A DNA stretch of 64,000 nt from Gigaspora margarita (GCA_009809945.1 WTPW01000881.1:35363-99362), one strand, 5' to 3'. Numbered from the stretch's first letter, positions 11,906 to 23,488 are shown. The notes: generated by a model not told the origin, from the letters alone. Program-made: numbers and translations.

Positions 11906-13100
11906 TAATTCCCCTACAAATACCATTTCTCTTTCTCAACAACCGCTTCCTAGACGAATCCTTCCCGGCACTACCACATATCTGATGACTATTTACCTAC
12001 AGTACAATCACTTTCTCGACGATTTCCCTTCCTGAAACAACTACTTAGTAATTAATAACTATTTACCTGACAATCACATCTCCGCATCTCCAACAAATGC
12101 CTCTTTTCCTTCCCCAATATTACCCCAACTTCCCTGGCAAATTTTCTCACCAATCTTCTATAGCTATTCCCATCACAATATTTCAATGGTAAAGAAAATA
12201 AAAAAATTATTAAAAAAAATATCGATTAAATTAAAAACAAATAAAATAAAATTTTAAATAAATTATTTAAAAAAAAATATCGGTAAAAAAAATAAAAAAG
12301 TTTAAATAGTTAAATCTAAATTGAAATTCTGCTAGTCAATCAAATTTTAATATCACGTGTAATATAAAGTTTGTAACTCAAATTTTTGAGTTATGATCTT
12401 AAAATGATTAAACAGTGAAATTTTTTGAGGGGTTTTTTTTATTTTTATTTTTTTTTAACTTAACTGATTTTTTTATTTAATTAATTTAAATTTTTATTTT
12501 GATTTAACTATTTTTTTTTTAATTAATTTAAAAGTTTTATTTTTATTTTTTTTAAATGATTTTTATGATCTAATTATTTTTTTTTGTTAATTTAAATTCT
12601 TTTTTAATTTAAATTATGTCTTTTAAGAAAATATTTTTATTTTTTATTTTTTAATAATTTATTTACTTTTATTTAATTATACCGGAAATAAATATTAAAC
12701 AATTACATCAGGAAATATATTAAGATGAAATTATATAGCAGAAACATCATGTTAGATAATGCATAAGGAAAAGCTGTTGGACAAGGTAATTAGAAGAGTT
12801 TTGGAGAATGATAGTATTGAGGAAAGTGATGGTATCAGAGAAAGGTGGTGTCAGGGAAAGGGTTGTTGTTGGGAAAGAGTGGTTGAGAGAAGGGATGGTC
12901 GATAAATGATTGTTGGATAAGTAGTTGTGTAGGGAACAGGATAGTTGTCAAAGAAATGATTGTCAGATAAATGGTCATCAAGGAAATAGTTGTGTTGAGA
13001 AGGGTTTATTAAGTCAGAAAATGATTGTGCCAGGAAAAGATTATCAGGAAAATAATGTTAGAGAAATGGTTTGCCACAAAATCTCGAAAGCCATTTTTTC
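11900..13100. repeat. Pyrimidine-rich and purine-rich minisatellite blocks facing each other
   Basis: 11900-12180 is made of degenerate CCATTTCTCT/CTGACAATC-like words, and 12770-13090 of their complements (GGAAATAGTTGT, AGAAATGATTGTC). They are separated by AT-rich low-complexity sequence (12190-12760). This is a large loose inverted repeat with no recognised coding. Confidence 0.4.
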
Positions 13101-14150
13101 AAATGAACCTAATACCAATTAAACTGGCTAGCATTATAACTAATTTAGTCAGTATTAGGTCCTTTTTGGAATCTGTCTTTTGGGATTTTGTAGTAGAACC
13201 ATCGAGCAGATATTATTATATTTTAGTCCCAATAAGGCACTGATAAATGGCTCGAATCGTGCTATTTTCAGATTTATATTAGGTCTTATAAAGCTATTGG
13301 TAAGTTATTGGATAACCAATAACTTTTATAATTTTTATAATTTATGTCTTAATGCAAAAATGCAGAAATGTTATTGCCATTTGTTGAAATGCTGTACTTC
13401 TTTTAAAATACTATTAATTATTTTTTCGAATTTGATTATGTCAACTTCGGTAATTTAGTACTGTACATGTAACAAATATGAAATGGTTTTATCAGGTCTA
13501 GGTTTTATTTTGACTTTAAACAGTTATCGTGATTTATTTTTTTGGCCAATTAGACCATTCTATAAGTCATTGTTTGAAAACAGCTTTAACGAGCTAATTG
13601 ATCAGATATGACATATTGTCAAATTACAATAACAGTATGTATAGATTAACTTATATACACATGTAAATATGGTATAAATATTTAATAATTGTTAACATGA
13701 CATAACTCTCACATGTCTTTGCATAGTTAATGACAAATATGAAAAGCAAACAAACAGTTAAGAAGTATTAGGAAATAACAGTTGTAATTACTAGATGGTT
13801 CATATATTCTTACATAATTAAACTCATTATCATCAGCTTTTACAATCATCAAACAATGTCATAGAAAATAAAGAACCAAACTCTTCCTTTTTAATTCTTT
13901 TAAAATAATTAGTTCACTGAATTGAATTCATTATCATATGCGAAGATTCTAAGTTAAAATGATTTCATGCAATTAGGTTTATCTAGAATCTAAAAATTAA
14001 CAGATAATCTAAATAGTTATCTGGATAATGAAATTGTGAACAGATATAGATAACAGATAATGACTTTTTTAACAGATAATTATCTTTAGATAAACAGGTT
14101 ATCTAGATCCGAACACTAACTAGTATAAAATNTTGCATAGAAAGCATTAC
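13100..14150. other. AT-rich intergenic DNA with a lone hAT-like end
   Basis: No credible gene. Near 13985-14115 repeated ACAGATAAT words lead into GATCCGAACACTA, which matches the right end of the TAGTGTT hAT family seen at 8829 and 15094. The matching left end was not found, so this is probably a decayed copy. Confidence 0.4.
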
Positions 14151-14157
14151 TTGTACT

Positions 14158-14479
14158 TAGGGATAGCAAAGTCCTTAAGTTCAGGACTTTAGGATCTGGT
14201 TTTGGAACCTGGTCCTTAAAGACTAGGTTTCAATTTTAGGATCTAGGTCCATAGGTTCACAATAGGTCCTAATATAGAACTTAAAAATATTAGTAATAAA
14301 ATAGTAAACAAAAAATTTTAATTGGTTAAAAAGTATTAGGACTAAGTTTAAAAACTTAATCTATTAGTCAAGCATAAGTTTTGGGGCTTATTATATAAGA
14401 ATATGGTCCTTAGGTCTGTATAATATGACTTACAAGTCCTAGGACCAAGACCGAACCTAAATTGACTTTACCATCTCTA
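14158..14479. mobile_element. hAT-type MITE (TAGGGATAGCAAAG ends)
   Basis: 322 bp with imperfect inverted termini TAGGGATAGCAAAGTC/GACTTTACCATCTCTA and a perfect 8-bp duplication CTTGTACT (14150-14157, 14480-14487). The interior repeats TAGGTCCT-like words. Non-coding. Confidence 0.88.
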
Positions 14480-15417
14480 CTTGTACTTCTTCCTGTAATT
14501 CCTAATCTTTGTAACTTTTATTATAATATTTTGCCTATTTTTTCTGTATCATTACTAATATATTTTTAGTATTTTTATGTTTACAATCCAATGCTCATAT
14601 ATGTTATATGCCACTTTCATCTTTGTTCTATTTAATACCTTTGCTGCTATAGTACTAGAATTATTGGATATGGTTATAGTTAAGCTGAAATAAAGAGAAG
14701 CTAGTTGATGCTATTGTGCTTTGCTATATACTAATTTTGCAATAGCAACAATTAATTCCAATTATCTTGTCTATAGTTAATATATGCTTGTAATATATTC
14801 TTCAATATTCAATTTATTTATTTTATCTGTCTATCTGTCTGTGGATATATAGTTATAAATATATACAACTTTATCTCTAGCAGCTTGAACAATTCTTTCA
14901 AAAAGTTGCTTATGAACTTTGGGTCCGATCAGATATAATTTCATATAATATTCTGTGATTTTTAAATACTTCTTGAAAATACAATTTTGCTACTTCTGGT
15001 GCAATAAGAGAAGTGCAGTAAATCATATAATTTTCTGGTGGAGTCACTCATCTATCATGTTCTATATATATATATATAATATATAGTATAAATTAGTGTT
15101 GGGATTCAGATATCAATTCAGATATCCGGATTGATATCTGCTACTAAAAATAATCATCTAGATATCCTTTAAGTATATAATATTAAAATCTGGATATCTA
15201 TCTGGATATATCCGAATGTAGAAATAACAATACTGTGATTCTTGCACCACCATAATTATTACATTTTACAAATATTATCTTAATCCTGGCATCTGATAAA
15301 AAATTGACTGAATTATTTTTCAGCTGGTTAAGTTTGCGATTTTGAAATAATAGATCTATATACTGATATACATACATAATTTAAAGATCAGATAATTAAT
15401 ATAATTATTATAAGACT

Positions 15418-15888
15418 TGGAGTTCTAACCCGGGTCAAAAAATACTAACCCAGATGGGTCAGGTATTGACTCAGGTTATGACCCAGGTCAAACGGGTCAA
15501 ACAGAAATTCATAAAGTTTTGTAAAGTTAATTCTTGAAAGTTAATATAACAGCCCTTGATTAAAGCTATTTGTATAAAAAGCAGCCTGTATTCTAAATAT
15601 TTAAATAGAATTTTTCAGATTATGCATTCAAAGATTTCTTGATCTTGTTTGGAATTGCTTTCATTTTCTACGGAAAATACTGAGTTATTGTATTTTAAAG
15701 GCCAATTTTCGACCTATGACCCATCATCTGCACAGCTTTATTTAGTAAATTTCGTAATATAAGCAATTTAGTAGGCTTTAGCCTGTTTTGAATTCTGACC
15801 TGTTTGACCTGGGTCAGCGCAATTTTCAACCTGTGACCCGCTGGGTCGGGTGACCCATACAGGTTAGCTGACCCAGGTAATAACTCTA
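15418..15888. mobile_element. hAT-type MITE rich in GACCCGGGTC
   Basis: 471 bp, inverted ends TGGAGTTCTAACCCGGGTCA and complement of TAGAGTTATTACCTGGGTCA, with a perfect 8-bp duplication ATAAGACT (15410-15417, 15889-15896). Interior ends are dense in GACCCGGGTC/GGGTCA words like those of 27244 and 37056. Non-coding. Confidence 0.88.
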
Positions 15889-16170
15889 ATAAGACTACAT
15901 GTCGATATGTATATCTCTAGTAAAAATGTTGAATAAAAAATATCAGAAACATAGTATCACAAATTCTAAATTGTGATATTAGAGATTTGAATTTCCTGAT
16001 TAGTTTGCCCCATTGCTTTATTTAGTATAAAATCTTCATAACATGCTAACATGTTAGCACATATTCATGTTAAGGATAAGAATTATGAAAATTCTAGATA
16101 GCACATCAACATGTTAGGCTTGGTAGCATCATTGTTAATAGCATGTCACGTGTAAGATAGCACATTAATG

Positions 16171-16890
16171 CAGAGATAGTAAATGACTTTAAATGATCCA
16201 AATGACAAATGACCAGTCATTGGTTATTTCATAACCCAAATAACTTAAGAAGGTCATTTAACTCTGGTTAATTGATTATCCAATACTTTTAGCCAATCAA
16301 AATTGATTATTGTTCTCCGTAAAATGAAATGTCATTAAATACTATCCAATAAAAATTATTACATATGATAAATAACTAATGACCCCAAATAACTAGTTAT
16401 CATTTTAATGAATGTTGTTATTTGTATTTTGACTAAATAACCAGTTCATTTCTTGTAAAGTAACATCTCAATCGAATCATAAGATCAGGTATGAAGCGAT
16501 TAAAAAAAAAAAATAGCAGACAAAAAATAATATATTTTTCTTATTTTAAAAAAAAAAAGTTTGTGAATAATAATTTACCAATTACAAAATAATATAAATC
16601 ATTTTCGAATTTACAAATGGCATGTTAATCGACATGAATTGAGAATTGATGTGAACATATATATTATAAAAACATGCATTATACAAGTTTTTGTGATCGG
16701 TAGGATGTCGACTCTATGCAAAATGACCTAATGACCAAATGACCCCAGTATTTGGAAATAACCATAGTCATTTGGTCATAAGTCATTTTCAAATGACCAA
16801 AATTTGAATGTTCTCAAATGACTGGTCATTTTGAGGTCTTTTGAGGTCATTTGAAAAATTGGCAAATGACTAGGTCATTTACCATCTCTG
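16171..16890. mobile_element. hAT-type MITE (CAGAGATAGTAAATGAC ends)
   Basis: 720 bp with inverted ends CAGAGATAGTAAATGAC/GTCATTTACCATCTCTG and 8-bp flanks CATTAATG and CGTTAATG (one mismatch). Interior is full of AAATGACC/GGTCATTT words. Non-coding. Confidence 0.82.
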
Positions 16891-16986
16891 CGTTAATGTA
16901 CTAGATAACACATTATTGTGTTATATTTTAAATCCAAATGTTTATAAGCGAAATTTGACTTCAATAAAGAAAGATACATGCAGAGA

Positions 16987-17130
16987 CAGTATTGGCACTT
17001 GGTATATGTCTATATTTTTTTAAAAATTTGGACTATGTCCAAACCTATATGTCCATGTCTATAAATTACTATGTCCATATTTGTCCATATTATTTTTAAT
17101 ATGTCCAAAAGTCCAAATTGGCCAACACTG
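16987..17130. mobile_element. Short hAT-like MITE (CAGTATTGGC ends)
   Basis: 144 bp, ends CAGTATTGGCACTTGG and complement of CAGTGTTGGCCAATTTGG, interior ATGTCCATA repeats. Flanks TGCAGAGA and TGCAAGAG are only partly alike, so the TSD is uncertain. Confidence 0.6.
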
Positions 17131-18587
17131 TGCAAGAGAAGTTTCCTTCGATTTTACTGAAAAAATAAAGAAGATAAGCTAGTGTAGCACTGAAGAGAGT
17201 AAATCAGAAACTTATCTCCTAGTAACTATTAGAGTTAAACGTATATACTCTTTCTTCTTAATAGTTATAATAGGAACTATAATAGATGTTCTCATGATAT
17301 GTACCACATTTTTAGGTTATAGCATCACATCTGAAGTTTTTGACATTTTATACCACTGATATCAATTATATTACTTGTTAGAATACATTATATCTTATGG
17401 CAAAAATAAAATAGAGACCCGTCGCACAGCGACCCCCTATGATCAGCCAATCATATTCGTGATTGGTGATCATATATAAATTTTTTTTTTGTGCACTATG
17501 ATAATCAATTTTTTTTTTATTGTTTGCTTTGTTGTTTTGCTTTCACTTTCGCTTTCCTCTTACTAATTTTTTTTTTTTAGTTTGTTGCCTTTCAGATTTG
17601 GTTTCGTCGCTGGTGTTGTCATTGGTGTTGTCGTTAGTGTCGTCGTTGGTATTGTCGCGTTGGTGTTGTCGCGTTGGTGTTGTGGTTCTGTAAGTAGTTT
17701 TTTTGTATTTTTTTTCTTTCCTATCGTTCTTGTTTTTTTTTCTTCTCCTGTTGCTCTTTTATTGGCTTGTTTAGGGTCGTAGGTTTCTGGAGCGTGGTTG
17801 ATAGATCAACCGTGCACTCAAGACAGTCTTGGAGAAATTTTGACTGAACGAATCGCCAACGAAATGACTCCGATAAGGTTTCTCTTTTTTTCTTTTTTTT
17901 TTTTTTTTTGTTTTTTTTTCGATTATTAACTTGCTCTTCTTTTTTTCGCGGGTCTTGGATTCTTTTATCGGTGGTTTCGTTCTTTCACAATTTAGGGATG
18001 TTTTTTTGCGTCGTTTGGTCGCCAGGTTCAGGATTTTTTTTCTTTTTTTTCAATTGTTGATATGGTTTTTTTATATTTTCTTAACACTTTTTTTTTTAGT
18101 CTTTGGAGTTGTCGCTGGCGCCATCGTTGGAGTCGTCGTTGGAGTTTGGGCTGTTGGTGTTGCTCTTTGGGCGAGTGGGTCTTTGCACTTCTGGCCTGCC
18201 TTTTGTCATTGATTCTGCTATGTTGGTGCCGATTTGAATACGATGCCATGAGTGGTGCAGTTTTCTTTAGTCCTATTGATGTTATCATGGTTTGGGTATG
18301 TGTTCACCATTTTAGTAGGTTTTTTCTTTGTCATTTTTGCTTCGTTCTTTAGTGCCGTTCTTGCCTTCTTGTCCTGTTTTCTTCGATTCCCATTTCATTT
18401 TCTTGTTTTTATCTACTGTTCTCGTCCCGTTTATCCGTCTTAGTTCTACAAAAAAAAAAGATAAGTTAGATAAATTATTAATAAAAAAAAAATGATTAAA
18501 AAAAAAATGATTAAATTAAATAAATTAAACAAATTAAAAAAAAAAAAAAGATTAAATAAAAAACGATTAAGTTAAATAAATTAAAAA

Positions 18588-18680
18588 AACCCAAAGTTAA
18601 ATAAAAAAAACCCTAAGTTAAATATAAAAAAACCCTAAGTTAAATAAAAAAAAAACCCTAAGTTAATAAAAAAACCCCTA
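18588..18680. repeat. Tandem CCCTAAGTTAAATAAAA repeat
   Basis: About five head-to-tail copies of ACCCTAAGTTAAATAAAA-like units immediately before the Harbinger MITE. Microsatellite/minisatellite inside the MULE-type element. Confidence 0.7.
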
Positions 18681-18681
18681 A

Positions 18682-18834
18682 GGGCCGTGTCATTAATTAC
18701 CTGATTATTTTTTATCAGAGGCCTACCCCCCCTCTCTCTTCTTTAATATATATATAGTCAGGTTCTTATATATAATTTCAACTTTTTTTACCCCCTCCTC
18801 CCCCTAAAAAATCACCTGATTTTTGTCACTCCCC
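18682..18834. mobile_element. Harbinger-type MITE, innermost nested copy
   Basis: 153 bp with ends GGGCCGTGTCATTAATTACC and complement of GGGGAGTGACAAAAATCAGG, and a TAA duplication on both sides (18679-18681, 18835-18837). It lies inside the MULE-type element, which lies inside a hAT-type element, which lies inside the outer Harbinger-like element. Confidence 0.75.
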
Positions 18835-19599
18835 TAAGTTAAATAAACCCTCCCGATAAAATTAGTAAAAAAATAATTTAGAGCTTGGAACCGGGTTATT
18901 TTTATATGTTAAACCTGGTTTTAACGCGAAGTGTATATGATCGACCAATCAAATTTGATCACGTGCATCACATGAGCATGTAATACACGTGATCGAATTT
19001 GATTGGTCGATCACGGGTCGCTATGGCGACAGGTTGCCATAAAATAACGCCCATATCTTATACTAAAAAGAATAATTTGATCAGATCTATTTTCTTATGT
19101 ACTGTTGTAAATTTTTTCAGCTAATCTAAAGTAGATTGCATGTACAGGTTCAAGAGTTATTTGTGACTTTACTAAAGCTAAAATTATTTTACTTAAGTTC
19201 AATGAACCCAATAATATATGAATCTTTGACACAATAACAAAAAAAAAAAATAGTTAAAATCATCTGACTGGCCATCCAAATTATTATCTGAATTTTTTTA
19301 TTATCCAGATATACTATCCGTAAGTCACATAGTGGTATCCAGATATCCAGATCATCTGCAGATATCCAGATGTTTAGTCAAATGGATCTTAACACTAGTA
19401 TAAATAGCCAATAAAATTGAAGTAAAATCAATTTTTAGTTAATTGCAGATAGTTGCTACATAGTAAGAGAAGTGCAGTAAATCATGTAATTAGGGTTTAC
19501 ATAGGTCCAACCCCCTTCCCCCCTGTGATAGACTATTGACCAATCAAATTTCGTCTTTTTAATATTAAACAAATTTAAAAATATTTTTGATCCAACATA

Positions 19600-19950
19600 C
19601 GATAACAGTTACTACATAGTAAAGTCAAAATTTTACTTTTTGAATCGATTAAAGTTGCTTAAGTAAACTTGTTCAGAAGATCAAAATACACTTACTCTAA
19701 AATTTTTATCAGTATTGGAGAACTTTTTATTATTTGACTTTTTGATTTTTTTGTTCATCGAAAATTTTAAAATTTTTTAAAAAAATATATTCAACAAACA
19801 TAAAAATTAAAGGTTAAATAATAAAAACTTCTTTAATTTTAATAAAAATTTCAAAGTATATGTATTTTGATACTCCAAACAAGTTTACTTAATCAATAAT
19901 TATCGATTGATATAGTAAAATTTAGACTTTACTGTGTAGCAACTTTCTGC
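19600..19950. repeat. Palindromic core module, copy C1
   Basis: About 350-bp imperfect palindrome starting GTTACTACATAGTAAAGTC and ending in the complement. Inner landmarks are AAGTAAACTTGTTCAGAAGA and TTATTATTTGACTTTT on the left arm and their complements on the right. Same module as C2-C7. Confidence 0.8.
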
Positions 19951-20008
19951 GAATTTTTATTATAATAAATACTTCAATATTATTGGCTATTTTACTCTAC
20001 AATTATTA

Positions 20009-20334
20009 TAAAACGCACTTATGGTATTTTACCACCATAGGTAAATTAGATTTGCAAATCCGTGTAACAAAAACAAAAAAATAAATTTTTATAAAACAAA
20101 AATAAATTTTGATTACTTTAGGGTTAGGGTGAGGCCTGGGATTTTATTAGGGCACTAGTATATACAAAATTTAGCAAGAAATTTTTTTTATTAGAGCCCC
20201 AAAGTTGGTTTCATAAGCAAAATTTTGAGATATGACAAGAAAATGAAATTTTATGTTACACCTGATCTTAAATTTTGATTGGCTATTCTAATGGTTTTGT
20301 GTAACATAGTGTAAAACACCATAGGTGCGTTTTA
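20009..20334. mobile_element. MITE-like inverted repeat (TAAAACGCAC ends)
   Basis: Ends TAAAACGCACTTATGGTATT and complement of TAAAACGCACCTATGGTGTT, about 30 bp each. No clear TSD. Interior AT-rich with a GGGTTAGGGT stretch. Non-coding. Confidence 0.55.
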
Positions 20335-20423
20335 GTAAAACTCTTTACTCTATATATATATAGGACGTGATAAATAGGGACCTCCCTCTACTCCAAAAAA
20401 TTACGTGATTTACTGCACTTCCC

Positions 20424-20748
20424 TAAAGTCTAAATTCTACTATATCAATTGATAATTATCGATTAAGTAAACTTGTTTAGAAGATAAAAATATATCTATT
20501 CTAAAATTTTTATTAAAATTGAAGGATTTTATTATTTAACTTTTAATTTTTATGTTTGGCAAATATATTTTTTTAAAAAATTTTAATTTTTCTGTCAAAC
20601 GTAAAAATCAAAAGTCAATTAATAAAAAATTTTCTAATACTTATGAAAATTTTGTAGTACGTGTATTTTGACCTTCTAAATAAGTTTACTTAAGCGATTT
20701 TAATAGATTTGCTTAGCAAAATTTAGACTTTACTATGTAGTGACGTTT
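20424..20748. repeat. Palindromic core module, copy C2 (left tip displaced to 19447-19466)
   Basis: Core palindrome of the outer Harbinger-like element. Its first ~18 bp (GTTGCTACATAGTAA) lie at 19450-19466, because the inner copy inserted within the left tip. The right end reads TTTACTATGTAGTGACG. Confidence 0.8.
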
Positions 20749-21212
20749 GTCAATTATGGGGTAGCTTATTTTCAGATCAAAGATGTTTTTGAGTTTTTTT
20801 TTAAATATTATAAAATTTGATTGGTCAATAGTCCTATCACTAGGGGGGTTAAGACCTATGTAAACCCTAATCACATAATTCACTGAACTTCCCTAACAGT
20901 TAAGTGAGTAGAAATGAAATATGCTCTTTTGCTAAATTGATTAATTATTACTATAATGGTATTGTACTCTTCTGCTATTACTAGTAATTGTATTATAAAA
21001 TTTATCAAAGCTTGCTCCCAAGGCAGTATCAGAATAGTTAATGGTTTCAGTAGTCCTGTGAGCATCTTGTTTGATACCTTATTTATTAACAGCTTTTGTA
21101 GCTATTTACATATTTTTTTACATTCTTCTCTATTCTTTTTCAATAGTATTGTCATTGTAAGCCACTATATGTTTGGTTAATTTCTAAATGTTTATTAATA
21201 TTATAGTATTCT

Positions 21213-21230
21213 AAAGTATCCTTACTTTTA
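21213..21230. repeat. Target-site duplication (left) of the LINE
   Basis: AAAGTATCCTTACTTTTA, repeated directly after the poly(A) tail at about 30514-30531. This is a long duplication, as expected for target-primed reverse transcription. Confidence 0.88.
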
Positions 21231-21942
21231 AAACTCTTTCTGCTGATCCACTAGACCATTTTTGGAAACAAAGAAAAACACAGAAAAACACAGGACAAAA
21301 CAATATCGGTCCTACTAAACAACAATAATAGTACTAAGAAAAGCGAAAGCTCTTAAAGAGTTATAGTAGAGGTACTAGAAGAAATAAACCCTACAACAGC
21401 TCATTAAAGTACAAAGGCACCCATCGAAAAATTTTTTTTTGTTTTTTTTGCAAAATAAAAATACAATACACAAAGTGGGAAATCAGTTTGACCCTGTATT
21501 GCAGATCTCCGCAGACGCGTAAGCAAGCAAACAGATTAGTAATCAATAATAACAAAGTAAACAACCCAAACAGGTACAATCACAATAACAATCAAAACAA
21601 ACAAGGCATAGAAGTTTGTTAAACAATCAGATTGGCTTACGTAACAACAGATATAAGGAATTAAAGGAATTTTTATACAGACAGTGATATAAGAGGCAAT
21701 ATAGTAAATTGATAAGGTAGCATAGCGTCAATAGTAAAAGGTTTATATAACATTTTCGTACAAAATGAACAGGGTATACAGGCTCCTTTAAGGAAATGCA
21801 TACAATGGTCCTAGTCAAGGATAAGAGAATCGCTAGCTGGTTAGGAATTGGTCAACTGGAGCACGTGACCATAATGAGGAAAGCGATAGAAACATACGAT
21901 TGAATATCATATAAGCAATCAACACAGCAGGAAGTACAAGAT

Positions 21943-22983
21943 GTGGAGGCACAATATAGAAATGGAGAGTGCGACACAGCCCAAAGTAACACAACGCAGA
22001 TTACAAAGCAGAACATACTACTTATAACGGAAAATAGCATGCATGATTATGGAACTGATGAAATGTTGGCACAAGTTATAGCCAACATAGTAGACAAGAA
22101 AATAAAAGGATTAGAAGAAATAGAAAGTACAAGAGAAGATAACCCATCAAACAAAATTGAGATAAACAGTAGCGACAATAGATGTAAAAAAGTAGCGAAA
22201 ACACCGAAGGAGACGGAAACGGTGTTAAGATTAAGTGAAACACACTTAAATACAGGAAAAGAAGCTATGGAAATAAAAGGTTCAGAAGAAGTTAAAAATA
22301 CAAGGGAAGTGAACCTATTGAAAGAAAATATGATAAATAGCAATAATAATGAATACGAAAAAGTAGAAGGAACACCGAAGGAGACAGAAACAAATTCAAA
22401 CACAATAGAAACACGCTCAAATATAGAAAAAGGAACAAAGGAGAAAAACAAAATGAGCACTAAAGATTTCTTTACTATATGGGATGTACCCACATACATA
22501 ACAGCACAACAACTAAGAAAGAGTTTGAGTTTTTACGGATAGATTACAGTAATTGAGTGGAAATACGGCAAAGATAGCAAAGCCGCATACATAAGAATTA
22601 AAAAATACAAACACCACAAAAGAGAGTTGGACTTCACGAATAGCTAGGCGGTATCTTTGGAAAACGGAAAGTTAGTTAGAGTCACAGAAGGCAGGTTCAA
22701 CAAAGAGGAACTTATAAAGAAAAACAGGTATAAAGCAAGATTGATAAACCTATCTCGCACTACAGTAGAAGCTTTGCTACTTAGAAGGGTAAGATCCATT
22801 GGTGCTAAGTCAGTATACATCCCTTGCAATAGACATGGCAACCAGAGAATAGTAGCATTTATATACTTTGGTACAGAAGAAAAACTTGCTAATGCACTCA
22901 AAGCAAGTGTCGTTTATTTCAACACCAGACTCGAATGGGCTTGCTATAGTGAGGAAGGGATCTTGAGAGGAGGAGTTAAATGA
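21943..22983 (+). pseudogene. LINE ORF1 (RNA-binding, RRM-like)
   Basis: Long frame interrupted by two TAG codons (22540-22542 and 22645-22647) and closed by TGA at 22981-22983. The N-terminal ~150 residues are Glu/Lys/Asn-rich and disordered, with two internal repeats of the TPKETET type. From about residue 175, FTIWDVPTYITAQQLRKSL followed by TVIEWKYGKDSKAAYIRI resembles an RRM beta-alpha-beta start, and a second such fold (ARLINLSRTTVEALLLRRV) follows. Such ORF1 proteins bind LINE RNA. The start at 21943 is the first residue of the open frame rather than a proven initiation site. Confidence 0.7.
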
Positions 22984-23488
22984 GAAAGAACACATGAATC
23001 AATACCAAGGATGGAAGGCAGTCTGGATATGAAAGTGGTGAATTCAAGAATGATTATACATAAGGAAGACAGACCTCTTTGGGAACACCCAAAAGAGAAT
23101 ATTTGACAAAATAAAAGACAGAAGAATATCTCTTACACGGAGAATAAGGAGAAAGAAAAAGAAAAGAACAGATTAAACACCTACAGAACTCAAGCAGCAA
23201 GAATTTTTGGAAGCAAGGCAGAGAATAAGGAAAACATAGCTACAAACATGACACGAAACGAAATAGAAGCATCAAGTAGTTCACAAGACCTTTGGCAGCT
23301 CTTAGCAGAAATCAAAACCCATTTCAAAGAGATAGAGCTGCAAATAGCCCAGTGCTTCTAAGGGCGCCGAAGGTGAATCAAACAACCGACCGGCTGCAGA
23401 GGGCTCTTACTGCAGCCTCAGAGTCAATTCATTAGAGCAGCTCTTTTCAATTAAAGAATGCACAAAAGACACAGGTCAGAACAATGAT
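22984..23488 (+). other. LINE inter-ORF region
   Basis: No continuous frame. Lys/Glu-rich short frames, and a GC-richer patch near 23360-23440 (GGCTGCAGAGGGCTCTTACTGC-like, partly self-complementary) just before ORF2. The patch might be a structured element affecting ORF2 translation; this is inference. Confidence 0.4.

Larger units (their letters stand above)
16060..17285 (+). repeat. LTR-like ~420-bp repeat, dispersed copy with two MITEs inside
   Basis: Same family as 3650-11200: GTTAGGCTTGGTAGCATCATTG, GATAGCACATTAATG, TTATAAGCG, TTCAATAAAGA, GAAGTTTCCTTCGATTTTAC and TTAATAGTTATAAT can be followed in order. It is split by MITEs at 16171-16890 and 16987-17130. A lone copy away from the array supports a mobile origin such as a solo LTR. 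Ends are approximate. Confidence 0.5.
17399..19052. mobile_element. Mutator-like (MULE-type) element with 9-bp TSD
   Basis: Perfect 9-bp duplication ATATCTTAT (17390-17398, 19053-19061). GC-richer inverted ends share GTCGC.A.AGCGACCC and a GATC.GACCAATCA stretch. The interior (17520-18450) is T/G-rich with repeated GTCGTTGGTGTTGTCG words and no transposase. Plus-strand frames give valine-rich and minus-strand frames Gln/Arg-rich low-complexity peptides, neither convincing as a gene. It could carry a captured host fragment, as MULEs often do; that is inference. Confidence 0.7.
15094..19397. mobile_element. hAT-type element (TAGTGTT ends), expanded by nested insertions
   Basis: Termini TAGTGTTGGGATTCA and complement of TAGTGTTAAGATCCA, subterminal ATCTGGATAT repeats at both ends, and a perfect 8-bp duplication GTATAAAT (15086-15093, 19398-19405). 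Apart from its nested elements (15418-15888, the LTR-like repeat near 16060-17285, and 17399-19052) only a small non-coding body remains. Confidence 0.85.
19467..20423. mobile_element. Harbinger-like fold-back element, inner copy (opposite orientation)
   Basis: 957 bp with ends GAGAAGTGCAGTAAATCATG/GATTTACTGCACTTCCC and a TAA duplication (19464-19466, 20424-20426). Its left end (AGGGTTTACATAGGTC) matches the outer element's right end and vice versa, so it is a same-family copy in reverse orientation. It landed inside the palindromic core of the outer copy, splitting that core. It contains its own core (19600-19950) and a further inverted-repeat element (20009-20334). Confidence 0.82.
15008..20893. 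mobile_element. Harbinger-like fold-back element, outer copy (in Gypsy integrase)
   Basis: Ends GAGAAGTGCAGTAAATCA (left) and the complement of GGGAAGTTCAGTGAATTATG (right), with a TAA 3-bp duplication (15005-15007, 20894-20896), as in PIF/Harbinger. The flanking DNA is integrase of the Gypsy fossil on both sides, so the insertion point is well fixed. No transposase is seen. After removing nested insertions, the element is about 0.6 kb and carries the palindromic core (19447-19466 plus 20424-20748) near its middle. The right half also has GGGGTAGCTTATTTTC, shared with the mariner-like family at 35.2 kb. Confidence 0.8.

Noticed and set aside
17582-18443. Valine- and cysteine-rich plus-strand frames inside the MULE-type element
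   Set aside because: They follow GTT/GTC repeat words, overlap one another in different frames and match no membrane-protein pattern beyond hydrophobic bias.
22047-22499. 150-codon minus-strand frame opposite LINE ORF1
   Set aside because: Shadow of the Glu/Lys-rich ORF1; no features of its own.
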